A DNA stretch of 32,839 nt, from positions 1-32,839 of the forward strand of contig JAVEEI010000003.1 in the NCBI GenBank assembly GCA_030840525.1, given 5' to 3'. A program made the position numbers and the translations under genes. Source of the stretch: Frankiaceae bacterium (lineage in GTDB: Bacteria > Actinomycetota > Actinomycetes > JAFAQI01). Shown here piece after piece: positions 15,635 to 22,900 of the stretch. The notes beneath the pieces are model-generated. The model was not told the DNA's origin. It saw nothing but the letters and a program-made list of their open reading frames with translations, and did not search any database. How positions within the stretch are numbered: the first letter of the stretch is position 1; every line of letters begins with the position of its first letter.

Positions 15635-16744
15635 TCACGTCTCCCGCTGGTCGAGCGCGGCAAGGATCTCGTCGCCGTGCTGCCCGGCGTACGGCGCGGG
15701 GCCGCGGACCGCGCCCGGCGTACGGCTGAGCCGCGGCGCCGGTGCGGGCTGCGAAATCCCTTCGATATCAACGAAAGTCGACCGCGCTACCAGGTGCGGG
15801 TGCGCCCGCGCCTCGGTCCAGTCGAGCACCGGCTGCACGCATGCGTCGCTGTCGGCCAGCAGCGCGGCCCACTCGTCCCGCGTCTTCGTCGCGAACAGCG
15901 CCGCCCACTCCGCTTTCGCTGCGGCCCACTGCGCCGGTGCCGGCTGCTCGACCGACTCGGAGAAGCCGGTACGGCGGACGAGCTCGGCATAGAACTGCGG
16001 CTCGAGCGCACCTACGGCGAGGAACTTGCCGTCCGCGCACTCGTACACCTCGTAGAACGGCGCGCCGGTGTCGAGCAGGTTGACCCCGCGCGCGTCCTGC
16101 CACAGGCCCATCGCTCGCAGCGCGGAGAACATCGTCGTGAGCGACGCGACGCCGTCGACCATCGCCGCGTCGACGACCTGGCCACGCCCGCTCGACGACC
16201 GCTCGAACAGCGCGCACATGATCCCGAACAGGCAGAACATCGAGCCGCCGCCGTAGTCGCCGACGAGGTTGAGCGCCGGCACCGGACGCTCGTCCGGGCG
16301 CCCGGTCGCCCACAGCGCTCCGGTCAGCGCGATGTAGCCGATGTCGTGGCCGGCCACCGGCGCGAGCGGGCCGCTCTGCCCGAACCCGGTCATCCGCGCG
16401 TAGACGAGCCGCGGGTTGAGCGACAGGCACTCGTCCGGCCCGAGCCCGAGCCGCTCCATCACCCCGGGACGGAAACCTTCGATCACGACGTCGGCGCCGG
16501 CGAGCAGCCGCCGGACGGCCGCGACGCCCTCGTCGCTCTTGAGGTCGAGCGCGACCGACCGCTTGCCCCGGTTGACGAGGTCGCGCGCCGCGGCGGCGGC
16601 ATCGGTGGCACCGCCGGGCCGCTCGACGCGGACCACGTCCGCGCCCATGTCGGCCAGCAGCATCGCGGCGTACGGGCCCGGGCCGATGCCGGCCATCTCG
16701 ATCACCCGCAGGCCGCGCAGCGGCCCGAACCCCTCGTCTGCCAT
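15635..16744 (-). CDS. CaiB/BaiF family protein, alpha-methylacyl-CoA racemase type
   Basis: A 369-residue class III CoA-transferase-fold protein. LRVIEMAGIGPGPYAAMLLADMGADVVRVERPGG and GQSGPLAPVAGHDIGYIALTGAL mark the alpha-methylacyl-CoA racemase branch. The catalytic residues of M. tuberculosis MCR (His126, Asp156, Glu241) correspond at a constant offset to H133, D163 (VGDYGG) and E248 here. It should interconvert 2R- and 2S-methylacyl-CoA for beta-oxidation of branched or sterol side chains. ATG 16744 gives the family-like N-terminus; ATG 16756, four codons earlier, is also possible. The MBL gene follows after one base. Confidence 0.9.
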   Translation of the reverse strand: MADEGFGPLRGLRVIEMAGIGPGPYAAMLLADMGADVVRVERPGGATDAAAAARDLVNRGKRSVALDLKSDEGVAAVRRLLAGADVVIEGFRPGVMERLGLGPDECLSLNPRLVYARMTGFGQSGPLAPVAGHDIGYIALTGALWATGRPDERPVPALNLVGDYGGGSMFCLFGIMCALFERSSSGRGQVVDAAMVDGVASLTTMFSALRAMGLWQDARGVNLLDTGAPFYEVYECADGKFLAVGALEPQFYAELVRRTGFSESVEQPAPAQWAAAKAEWAALFATKTRDEWAALLADSDACVQPVLDWTEARAHPHLVARSTFVDIEGISQPAPAPRLSRTPGAVRGPAPYAGQHGDEILAALDQRET

Positions 16745-16839
16745 GAGCGCCAGCATGCCGCCCTGGCCCGAATTGACTATGGAGGCCCCACCCGACCGCG
16801 CCGAGACTCGCAAGTGAGCTACCAAGAGGGAGGAATCCG

Positions 16840-17286
16840 GTGGACGCGTGGGAGTTCCTGGCCGCGGAGACCCAGGACGAAGGCGCCATCACGGAGGTCA
16901 TCCGTCCCGCGGCCGTGCTGCCCGAAGCCGCAGCGCGCGCCGTACTCATGCAGCTCGCGCTACGAGATGTACGCCTCGGCGGCGTCTGGGACACCGAGCC
17001 GGCGCTGTGGCGGCGGTTCGACTCCGGCTGGATCGGTGGGCACGACAGCGACGCGGCCTCGCTGCTGCTCGGCAGCATCCAGGTCGCGTACGGCGTACCG
17101 ACCCGCTACGAGATCACCATCTTCCGGGCCACCGTGACCCGGGCCGGCAGCGAGCAGGGCTGGACCGTCGAGACCCTGTGCGACGACGCGCTCCAGTACG
17201 GCGCGCTGACGCTGGCGAGCTGCCCGCGGGCCGACCTCAAACCGCCGCCGAAGCCTTTCCGGTTCGAAGGCGCCGGGCGGCACTGA
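16840..17286 (+). CDS. conserved hypothetical protein
   Basis: A 148-residue soluble protein; GTG 16840 has GGAGG 7 nt upstream. It begins MDAWEFLAAETQDEGAITEV and is rich in conserved-looking motifs: LQLALRDVR-like LALRDVRLGGVWDTEPALWRRFD, LLLGSIQVAYGVPTRYEITIFRATVT, QGWTVETLCDDAL and CPRADLKPPPKPFRF. I recall similar actinobacterial hypotheticals of this length but no assigned function. There is no signal or membrane segment. The start diverges from the racemase gene at 16744. Its last 50 nt overlap the 3' end of the convergent membrane-protein gene. Confidence 0.82.
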   Translation: MDAWEFLAAETQDEGAITEVIRPAAVLPEAAARAVLMQLALRDVRLGGVWDTEPALWRRFDSGWIGGHDSDAASLLLGSIQVAYGVPTRYEITIFRATVTRAGSEQGWTVETLCDDALQYGALTLASCPRADLKPPPKPFRFEGAGRH

Positions 17287-19129
17287 CGCCATACGCATTG
17301 TTCGGCGGGTCGCGCCGCTCGCCCGCAGCGGACCGGTCGAGCCGGCGCAAGCCGAGGGCGATGCCCGCGATCCATACCAGCCCGACAAGGCCGAGCAGCG
17401 CGTACGCGATCCGCTGCAGCGTCACCGAGCCGCCGACGGCCTCGCGCTGGAGCACCTGCTTGTCCGGCACGAAAGTGCGGGTGAACGTCGCCGTCGCCGG
17501 CACGCCCTTCGCCGGGATGGCCGGGTCGGCCGGCAGGTAGACCGGGACCGCCTGCAGGCTGTTGACCGTCGCCAGCCGCAGCAGCGTCTTCCACTTGCCG
17601 TAAACCGGCACCGGGGTCGTCGACCGGTAGACGCCGGGCGCGACCTTCTGCAGCGGCACGACCCACTGCCCGACGATCGAGCTCTGGAACATGCCGTCGC
17701 CGCCCTGCCACGACGTGAGGTTGAACCAGGTCGCGTTGTCGGCTGCCTGCGGCGGGTCGAGCTTGACCGTCGCGAGCACGCTGCGCTGCGCGCCGGAGCC
17801 GACGTCGTGCAGCGTGACGGTCGCCTTGTAGTCGTGCGCGCTCATGGGCATCGCGATCGCGATGGTGGCCAGCACGCCGGCCCAGGCGAGCGGCAGCACG
17901 AGCCGCGGGCTGCGCTGCCGCGCCTCCCCCGGCGGCAGCAGCGAGCGGCCCATCGCGCCGCCGAGGACACCGCCGCCGACCGCGGCGACGAACCCGAGGA
18001 TCGCGCCGAGCGGCCACATCGCCGACCGCCAAGGCAGCGGCATCCAGACCTGGCTCCAGCCCCACTCGGCCGCGAGCCCCACGGTGCCGATCAGGAGACC
18101 GGAGACGAAGCCGAAAAGGATCTGCCGCCGGGTCGAGACGACCAGCGCGACCAGCTCGACCAGCGCGGCCTCGGCGAGGTACAGCGGGAAGTGCAAGGTG
18201 GTCCGGCCGAGCACCGGGCCGATGAGCAGCGTCAGCGTCCCGCGGACGACGAGGAACACCAGCGCGGCCGCGAGCGCGCCGCCGCGACCGGTCCGGACCC
18301 GCGCGGCGACCAGCGCGATGCCGGCGGCCAACATGATGAGCAGCGGGTGGTAGACCGCGCGGAACTGCGGCACGCCGAAGTCGAACTCACCCTGCAGCGT
18401 CGACAGGCCGACGAGCACCGCGCCGCCGACCGCGACGTCGGCGTACCGGGTCAGCCGCCCGCTCAGGCCGGGGCGGTCGAGGGCGTTGCGGTGCAGCTCG
18501 GGCGCGCGCCGGGTGCCCTCCTCACGCAAGATCCACGCCGCGATGGTGGCGAGCGAGGCGCCGCCGATCATCTGGATGTGGGTCGGGCCCCAGAGGGTCA
18601 CGTCCTGGCCGAACAGCGTGTGCCACACGTCGTCGAGCGGGAAGCCGGCCAGCGCGACCAGCCCGCACAGCGTCAGCAGGGCGCCGCCGATGCTGACCCG
18701 GCCGAGCTTCGGCAAGCGGATCCCGTGCGGGTGGTCGTCGGTGTCGAGAGCGAGCGAGGTGACACCAGCGATGGCGATGCCGAGCAGGCCGATGATGATG
18801 GGGTAGTGCGCCGGAGTCGAGAACGGCCCGTCGTCGCGGCCCTTGTCGATGTGCCAGGCCACGTCCCAGTAGAAGCCGAACACCGCGATGACGAGGCTCA
18901 CCGTCGTCATCGCGATCGGCAGCGCGGCCCAGCGGGGCAGCCCGCTCACCCGCTCGGCCCGGTCGGCGACGCGGTCGAGTGCGGCGAAGCGGCCCTGCCG
19001 GTAGCGCACCGCGCCGAGCGCGACGCCGACCGTCAGCAGTACGGCGACGATCGAGGCGGGGATCACCTGGCTCGGCGGGAAGCCGCGGGCAGGGGCGAAG
19101 CCGGTCGCGAGAAGCTGGTACGGCGCCAT
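17237..19129 (-). CDS. polytopic membrane protein with large extracytoplasmic domain
   Basis: A 630-residue integral membrane protein. ATG 19129 is chosen because GGAGGT lies 7 nt upstream; the in-frame GTG at 19210 would have no such site. About 12 hydrophobic helices occupy residues 25-440, with polar motifs at their ends that look functional: FYWDVAWHIDKGRDDGPF, TPAHYPI, DDVWHTLFGQD, LWGPTHIQMIGG and VYHPLL. The His/Trp/Asp pattern suggests metal or haem binding, but no family signature confirms it. Residues about 450-580 form a soluble beta-like domain (YKATVTLHDVGSG...VPVYLPADPAIPAKGVPATAT), followed by one last helix. Transport or cofactor binding is possible; function unknown. It is divergent from the GGT-family gene. 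Confidence 0.82.
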   Translation of the reverse strand: MAPYQLLATGFAPARGFPPSQVIPASIVAVLLTVGVALGAVRYRQGRFAALDRVADRAERVSGLPRWAALPIAMTTVSLVIAVFGFYWDVAWHIDKGRDDGPFSTPAHYPIIIGLLGIAIAGVTSLALDTDDHPHGIRLPKLGRVSIGGALLTLCGLVALAGFPLDDVWHTLFGQDVTLWGPTHIQMIGGASLATIAAWILREEGTRRAPELHRNALDRPGLSGRLTRYADVAVGGAVLVGLSTLQGEFDFGVPQFRAVYHPLLIMLAAGIALVAARVRTGRGGALAAALVFLVVRGTLTLLIGPVLGRTTLHFPLYLAEAALVELVALVVSTRRQILFGFVSGLLIGTVGLAAEWGWSQVWMPLPWRSAMWPLGAILGFVAAVGGGVLGGAMGRSLLPPGEARQRSPRLVLPLAWAGVLATIAIAMPMSAHDYKATVTLHDVGSGAQRSVLATVKLDPPQAADNATWFNLTSWQGGDGMFQSSIVGQWVVPLQKVAPGVYRSTTPVPVYGKWKTLLRLATVNSLQAVPVYLPADPAIPAKGVPATATFTRTFVPDKQVLQREAVGGSVTLQRIAYALLGLVGLVWIAGIALGLRRLDRSAAGERRDPPNNAYGVSAARRLRTGKASAAV

Positions 19130-19209
19130 CCGGGAGACCTCCGGGAAAAGCCGGGTCGGGAGTACCGGTACGGGAGTACCCCTGCCCGGCGAGCTGGAAC
19201 TTGACACCA

Positions 19210-19226
19210 ACTGATGTCACATCAGT
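19210..19226. promoter_or_regulatory. perfect palindrome between divergent genes, candidate operator
   Basis: ACTGATGT-C-ACATCAGT: 8-bp arms around one base, 81 nt from the membrane-protein start and 28 nt from the GGT start. TTGACA at 19201-19206 could be a plus-strand -35, but no clear -10 follows. The position suits a regulator acting on both genes (inference). Confidence 0.5.
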
Positions 19227-19253
19227 GAACGACGGATAGGACGGTCTGGCAAC

Positions 19254-20834
19254 GTGACGTCGGCCACATCCGGAATGGTCTGCGCCGTCGACCGGCTCGC
19301 GGCGGCGGCCGGGGTTGCGGTGCTGCAAGCCGGCGGCAACGCCGTCGACGCCGCTATCGCCACCAACGCGGTCCTCACGGTGACCACGCAGCACATGTGC
19401 GGGCTCGGCGGCGACCTGTTCGCGCTGGTGAGCGTGCCCGGCGCGGCCGCCCCGCTGGCGCTCAACGCGAGCGGCCGCGCGGGGTCCGGGGCCGACCCGG
19501 CGCGGCTGCGGGCCGCCGGGCACCGCGCGGTGCCGATGACCGGCGACATCGCCGCGGTGCCGGTGCCGGGGTGCGTCGACGGCTGGGTCGCGCTGTCCGC
19601 CCGGCTCGGCCGGCTCCCGCTCGCGCAGGTGCTCGCACCCGCCGTCGAGCTGGCCCGCGACGGCTTCCCCGCGTCGCCGCTGCTCGCCCGGGCCGCGCCG
19701 TCGGTCGCCGACCTGCCCGGCGCCGAGGACTTCCGCGCGGCCACGCACTCCGGCGCCGTCGTCCGGCGGCCCGGCGTCGCTCGAACCCTCGCGGCGGTCG
19801 GCACCGACGGCCGGGACGCGTTCTACCGCGGCGAGTTCGGCGCCGGGCTGGTCGCGCTGGGCCGGCGTACGACCGCCCCCGACGAGTACGACGAGAGCGA
19901 CCTCGCGACGGTCATGGCCGACTGGGTCGAGCCCTTGGCGGTCGACGCGTGGGGCTCGCGGGTCTGGACGGTACCGCCGAACTCGCAGGGCTATCTCACC
20001 CTCGCCGCGGCGTGGATCGCCGAGCGGCTGCCGTTGCCGGCCGACCCGGCCGACCCGCTGTGGGCGCACCTGCTGGTCGAGGCGGCGCGGGTCGCGTCGT
20101 ACGACCGGGTCGACGTACTGCACGAGCACACCGACGGCGCCGCGCTGCTCGACCCGCGACGGCTGGCCGCGCGGCACGCGCTCGTCGCGGGCGACCGCGC
20201 CGCGTCGCTGCCGCCCGAGACGTACGCCGGCGGCGGCACGATCTACCTGTGCGCGGTCGACGCCGACCGCATGGGCGTCTCGCTGATCCAGTCGAACGCG
20301 GCCGGGTTCGGCGCCCGCATCGTCGAGCCGTCGACCGGCATCTTCCTGCAGAACCGCGGCATCGGCTTCTCGCTGGTGCCCGGGCACCCGGCCGAGCTCG
20401 GCCCCGGCCGGCGGCCGCCGCACACGCTGTCGCCGGCCCTGGTCACCGACGCGGCCGGCCGGCTCGAGCTCGTCGTCGGCACGATGGGCGGCGACGCGCA
20501 GCCGCAGGTCGTGCTGCAACTGCTGGCGCGGGTTCTCGCCGGCGGCGCCGCGGTCGAGGACGCGATCGCCGCGCCGCGCTGGGTGCTGTCCGGGCAGCCG
20601 CCGGCCGGCAACGGCTTCGACACCTGGGACGCGCGCGGGCCGGTGCAGGTCCACGTCGAGGCTGAGGCGCCGCCGGCGTGGGACGCGGGACTGACCGAGC
20701 GCGGGCACGACGTCGTACGGCACCCGCCGTACGGCTACAACATGGGCCACGCGCACGCGATTCGCGTCACTTCGGGCGGGTTGGAAGGCGCCGCCGACCC
20801 GCGTGCCGTCGTCGGCGCCGCGCTCGGCTACTAA
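19254..20834 (+). CDS. gamma-glutamyltransferase family protein
   Basis: A 526-residue Ntn-hydrolase precursor of the gamma-glutamyltranspeptidase family. GMVCAVDRLAAAAGVAVLQAGGNAVDAAIATNAVL and TQHMCGLGGDLFALV are the classical N-terminal signature. The self-cleavage Thr is T329 in YAGGGTIYLCAVD; the usual second Thr-His is replaced by Ile-Tyr, as in GGT-like proteins of the YwrD type. SLIQSNAAGFGARIVEPSTGIFLQNRG follows, and GTMGGDAQPQ near 410 carries the oxyanion Gly-Gly. No signal peptide is present, so a cytoplasmic location is likely and gamma-glutamyl specificity is uncertain. A strong hairpin follows 13 nt after the stop. Confidence 0.9.
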   Translation: MTSATSGMVCAVDRLAAAAGVAVLQAGGNAVDAAIATNAVLTVTTQHMCGLGGDLFALVSVPGAAAPLALNASGRAGSGADPARLRAAGHRAVPMTGDIAAVPVPGCVDGWVALSARLGRLPLAQVLAPAVELARDGFPASPLLARAAPSVADLPGAEDFRAATHSGAVVRRPGVARTLAAVGTDGRDAFYRGEFGAGLVALGRRTTAPDEYDESDLATVMADWVEPLAVDAWGSRVWTVPPNSQGYLTLAAAWIAERLPLPADPADPLWAHLLVEAARVASYDRVDVLHEHTDGAALLDPRRLAARHALVAGDRAASLPPETYAGGGTIYLCAVDADRMGVSLIQSNAAGFGARIVEPSTGIFLQNRGIGFSLVPGHPAELGPGRRPPHTLSPALVTDAAGRLELVVGTMGGDAQPQVVLQLLARVLAGGAAVEDAIAAPRWVLSGQPPAGNGFDTWDARGPVQVHVEAEAPPAWDAGLTERGHDVVRHPPYGYNMGHAHAIRVTSGGLEGAADPRAVVGAALGY

Positions 20835-20847
20835 CCCCGAGCCGGTG

Positions 20848-20883
20848 CGCCGTCAGCGCGACATAGAGACCGCGCTGACGGCG
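20848..20883 (+). terminator. strong hairpin terminator after the GGT-family gene
   Basis: A perfect 13-bp inverted repeat (20848-20860 with 20871-20883) with a 10-nt loop, 13 nt beyond the stop. No T-run. It has the same geometry as the hairpin at 1508-1543. Its right arm also contains the -35 of the next promoter. Confidence 0.7.
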
Positions 20884-20903
20884 ATGATCATGGCGGCTAG
20901 GAT
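20875..20903 (+). promoter_or_regulatory. promoter of the leader peptide-chorismate mutase-glycosyltransferase operon
   Basis: CTGACG at 20875-20880, an exact 17-nt spacer and TAGGAT at 20898-20903 fit a housekeeping actinobacterial promoter. Transcription would start about 7 nt after the -10, at 20910, which is the first base of a GTG codon: a leaderless transcript. Confidence 0.6.
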
Positions 20904-20909
20904 GGAGAC

Positions 20910-20972
20910 GTGCTTCGCAGCCGCGACTTCTTTTATGCCCTGACCGGGGTTCGGTCCGGGCTCGGCTGCTGA
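20910..20972 (+). CDS. Phe/Tyr leader peptide (20 aa)
   Basis: A 20-codon ORF beginning GTG and ending TGA, 71 nt before the chorismate mutase start. Codons 7-9 are TTC TTT TAT (Phe-Phe-Tyr); TTT and TAT are rare in this GC-rich genome, so a ribosome would be unusually sensitive to charged tRNA-Phe and tRNA-Tyr there. The remainder (ALTGVRSGLGC) overlaps sequence able to pair with the downstream hairpin. AGGA 7 nt upstream could serve as ribosome-binding site, but the promoter predicts that transcription starts at the GTG itself. The Phe/Tyr codons match the end products of the chorismate mutase branch, as expected for attenuation. Assignment is by position and composition only. Confidence 0.6.
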   Translation: MLRSRDFFYALTGVRSGLGC

Positions 20973-21036
20973 CGCCCGCCCACATCCGCCCCGGCTCGCC
21001 GGGGCGACGCGCTCCGGGGGCCTCGCCACCAGGAGC
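20942..21036 (+). promoter_or_regulatory. candidate attenuator hairpins upstream of chorismate mutase
   Basis: GCCCCGG-CTCG-CCGGGGC (20988-21005) forms a 7-bp terminator-like stem without a T-run. CCGGGG at 20944-20949, inside the leader ORF just after the Phe-Phe-Tyr codons, can instead pair with CCCCGG at 20989-20994, and GACCG/CGGTC (20942-20956) forms an upstream hairpin. A ribosome stalled at codons 7-9 would decide between these. GCTCC at 21011-21015 can also mask the GGAGC ribosome-binding site at 21032-21036, so control could be transcriptional or translational. Confidence 0.45.
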
Positions 21037-21043
21037 CGTCCCG

Positions 21044-21307
21044 ATGTCCGCAACACTGCGCGACGTGCCGTCCGTCGACGAGGGTCGCGCGCGGCTCGAC
21101 GCGATCGACGCCGAGATCCGCGACCTTGTCCGCTCGCGACGCGAGATTTCCCAGCAGGTGCAACGGTTACGCCGCGAGTCGGGCGGTCCGCGGATCGAGC
21201 ACAGCCGGGAGAACCAGATCCTCAACGGGTACGGCGACGAGCTCGGCCGGGCCGGTGTCGGGCTCGCTCTCGCGGTGTTGGAGATCTGCCGCGGGGAGCC
21301 CGGTTGA
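21044..21307 (+). CDS. aroQ: chorismate mutase (AroQ class, Rv0948c-like)
   Basis: An 87-residue all-helical enzyme converting chorismate to prephenate, the committed step to Phe and Tyr. RLDAIDAEIRDLVRSRREIS gives helix 1 with its Arg residues; LRRESGGPRIEHSRENQIL is the active-site segment in which Arg replaces the usual Lys of E. coli enzymes, as in M. tuberculosis Rv0948c. Such short actinobacterial mutases are weak alone and are activated by binding DAHP synthase; the C-terminus here (CRGEPG) differs from the Rv0948c tail that mediates this. ATG 21044 has AGGAG 8 nt upstream. A Phe/Tyr leader peptide precedes it and the glycosyltransferase start overlaps its stop (TTGA). Confidence 0.9.
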   Translation: MSATLRDVPSVDEGRARLDAIDAEIRDLVRSRREISQQVQRLRRESGGPRIEHSRENQILNGYGDELGRAGVGLALAVLEICRGEPG

Positions 21308-22545
21308 AGCTCGTCCCCGACCCGGACACGTCGTCGTACGACGGCGGCCGGCTGCTGCTCGGCGGGTCGCCGCGGCGGGTGCTGCGGCTGACCGACCGGG
21401 GCGCCGCGCGGGCGCGGGCCCTGCTCGCCGGCAGCGCCGTAACGGACGCCGTGGACGCGGCGCTCGTCCGGCGGTTGCTCGCGGCCGGCTTCGTCCACCC
21501 GGTGCCGCCGCCGCCGTCGCCGCTGGGCGGCGACGTCGCGGTCGTGGTCCCGGCGTACGGCTCGCAACCGGTGGCGGCGCCGCCGCGCGCGGTCGTCGTG
21601 GACGACGGCTCGCCCTCGCCGCTGGCCGGCGCGACCGTCCGGCTGCCGGTCAACCGGGGGCCGGCCGCGGCACGCAATGCCGGGCTGGCCGCGACCGCCG
21701 CGCCGATCGTGGCGTTCGTCGACAGCGACGTCGCGGTGTCGGCGGACACCCTCGGCCGGCTCGCTGCGATGCTCGACGACGACCCGGCGCTCGGCGCGGT
21801 CGCGCCGCGGATCCTCCCGGCAGGCACCCGGCTCGACATGGGCCCGCGGCCCGGCGTCGTCCGGCCGGGAGCCCGCACGCCGTACGTTCCCTCGACGGTG
21901 CTCGTCGTCCGGCGCATCGCGGTCGAGGCGGTCGGCGGGTTCGACGAGTCGCTGCGGGTCGGCGAGGACGTCGACCTGGTCTGGCGGCTGGCCGCTGCGG
22001 GGTGGGTGGTGCGCTACGTGCCGGAGCTCGAGGCCGTGCACCAGGAGCCGGCGACCCGGGTGGCGAGGTGGGACCGCAGTCGCCGGTACGGGACCGCCGC
22101 CGGCCCGCTGGCCGGCCGCCACCCGGCCGCCCCGCTGTCGCCGCGAGTACCGGCGGTCGCGGCGGTCCTGCTCGCCGCCGCCGGCCGGCCGCTGCTCGCG
22201 TCCGCCGCGCTCGCCGGCCCGGTGCTACCGGTCGCCCGCCGGCTGCGGTCGGCCGGGATTCCCCCGTCGCGCGCCGCGGCGGTGGGTACGGCGGCGGCCA
22301 CCGGACCGGCCGCGAGCGCCGCTCGCTGGCTCGTCCAGCTATGGAGCCCGGTGCTCGGGGTGCTTGTCATTCGCGCGGTGCGCCGGCGCGATCCGGTCGC
22401 CCTGGTCGCGCTCGCCGCCATGCTCGTACGGCGCGACATCGTCGACGAGGTCGCGTACGGTGCGGGTGTGTGGACCGGCTGTTTTCGCGCTCGCGCGTTG
22501 CGCCCGCTGGTCCCGTGGCGAGTCGCCGCCACCAAGATCCATTAG
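21304..22545 (+). CDS. mftF: MftF-like mycofactocin-system glycosyltransferase (GT2)
   Basis: A 413-residue GT-A fold enzyme. TTG 21304 overlaps the mutase stop (TTGA), with GGGGAG 5 nt upstream. The N-terminal GGRLLLGGSPRRVLRLTDRG and LAAGFVHP match the MftF preamble. Catalytic motifs are VVVDDGS, VNRGPAAARNAGL, FVDSDV and GFDESLRVGEDVDLVWRL; LDMGPRPGVVRPGAR and RRYGTAAGPLAGRHP are also MftF-like. The C-terminal 200 residues contain hydrophobic helices and probably associate with the membrane. MftF adds beta-1,4-glucose units to mycofactocin, but no other mft gene is in the window, so this may be an isolated copy or a paralogue with another acceptor. Coupling to chorismate mutase is unexplained. 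Confidence 0.8.
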   Translation: MKLVPDPDTSSYDGGRLLLGGSPRRVLRLTDRGAARARALLAGSAVTDAVDAALVRRLLAAGFVHPVPPPPSPLGGDVAVVVPAYGSQPVAAPPRAVVVDDGSPSPLAGATVRLPVNRGPAAARNAGLAATAAPIVAFVDSDVAVSADTLGRLAAMLDDDPALGAVAPRILPAGTRLDMGPRPGVVRPGARTPYVPSTVLVVRRIAVEAVGGFDESLRVGEDVDLVWRLAAAGWVVRYVPELEAVHQEPATRVARWDRSRRYGTAAGPLAGRHPAAPLSPRVPAVAAVLLAAAGRPLLASAALAGPVLPVARRLRSAGIPPSRAAAVGTAAATGPAASAARWLVQLWSPVLGVLVIRAVRRRDPVALVALAAMLVRRDIVDEVAYGAGVWTGCFRARALRPLVPWRVAATKIH

Positions 22546-22561
22546 CTGGCGGGCCGTAGCC

Positions 22562-22579
22562 GTGGCGGCTTCCCGCCAC
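22562..22579 (+). terminator. hairpin terminator after mftF-like gene
   Basis: GTGGCGG-CTTC-CCGCCAC, a perfect 7-bp stem with a 4-nt loop, 16 nt after the stop and followed by an A/T-richer stretch. It closes the aroQ-mftF operon. Confidence 0.65.
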
Positions 22580-22624
22580 ATACAAACCGCCTAGTTTTCG
22601 TCCGCGTCGGCGTACGTTCGCCAC

Positions 22625-22828
22625 ATGTCTCCGTCGTCTGGCATCGCACCGAAGAACCTCGACCGGGTCCGCGCCCGGATCGCCTATGTCCTGCTCGCCA
22701 TCTTCGCCGGAACGGTCGTCCTCGTCGTCGTCGACGGCGCGCTCGGCCAGGTCGGCGCGACCGTCGTCGGGGCCGAGGTCATCCTGCTTCGTGTCGTCCT
22801 CGGCTTCTACTTCGCCGGCCGGTCCTGA
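22625..22828 (+). CDS. small membrane protein of unknown function
   Basis: A 67-residue protein with a polar, basic N-terminus (MSPSSGIAPKNLDRVRARI) followed by two hydrophobic segments, AYVLLAIFAGTVVLVVV and VVGAEVILLRVVLGFYF, ending FAGRS. There is no Shine-Dalgarno; TACGTT at 22613-22618, seven bases before the ATG, would fit a leaderless transcript, though no -35 is obvious. It stands between a terminator and convergent genes, so it appears to be its own unit. Function unknown. Confidence 0.6.
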   Translation: MSPSSGIAPKNLDRVRARIAYVLLAIFAGTVVLVVVDGALGQVGATVVGAEVILLRVVLGFYFAGRS

Positions 22829-22900
22829 GAAGATGCCGCGATATCCACCGACGTCGGGGCATAGCCGGGCCCCACCAGCTCGGTGCGAAGATCGAGCGGA

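Noticed and set aside
18522..20756. 744-codon minus-strand frame spanning the membrane and GGT genes
   Set aside because: It runs across two well-supported genes and a regulatory palindrome and has no recognisable domain.
20853..21056. 67-codon minus-strand ORF opposite the leader peptide
   Set aside because: No ribosome-binding site and it lies over a terminator and promoter of the plus strand.
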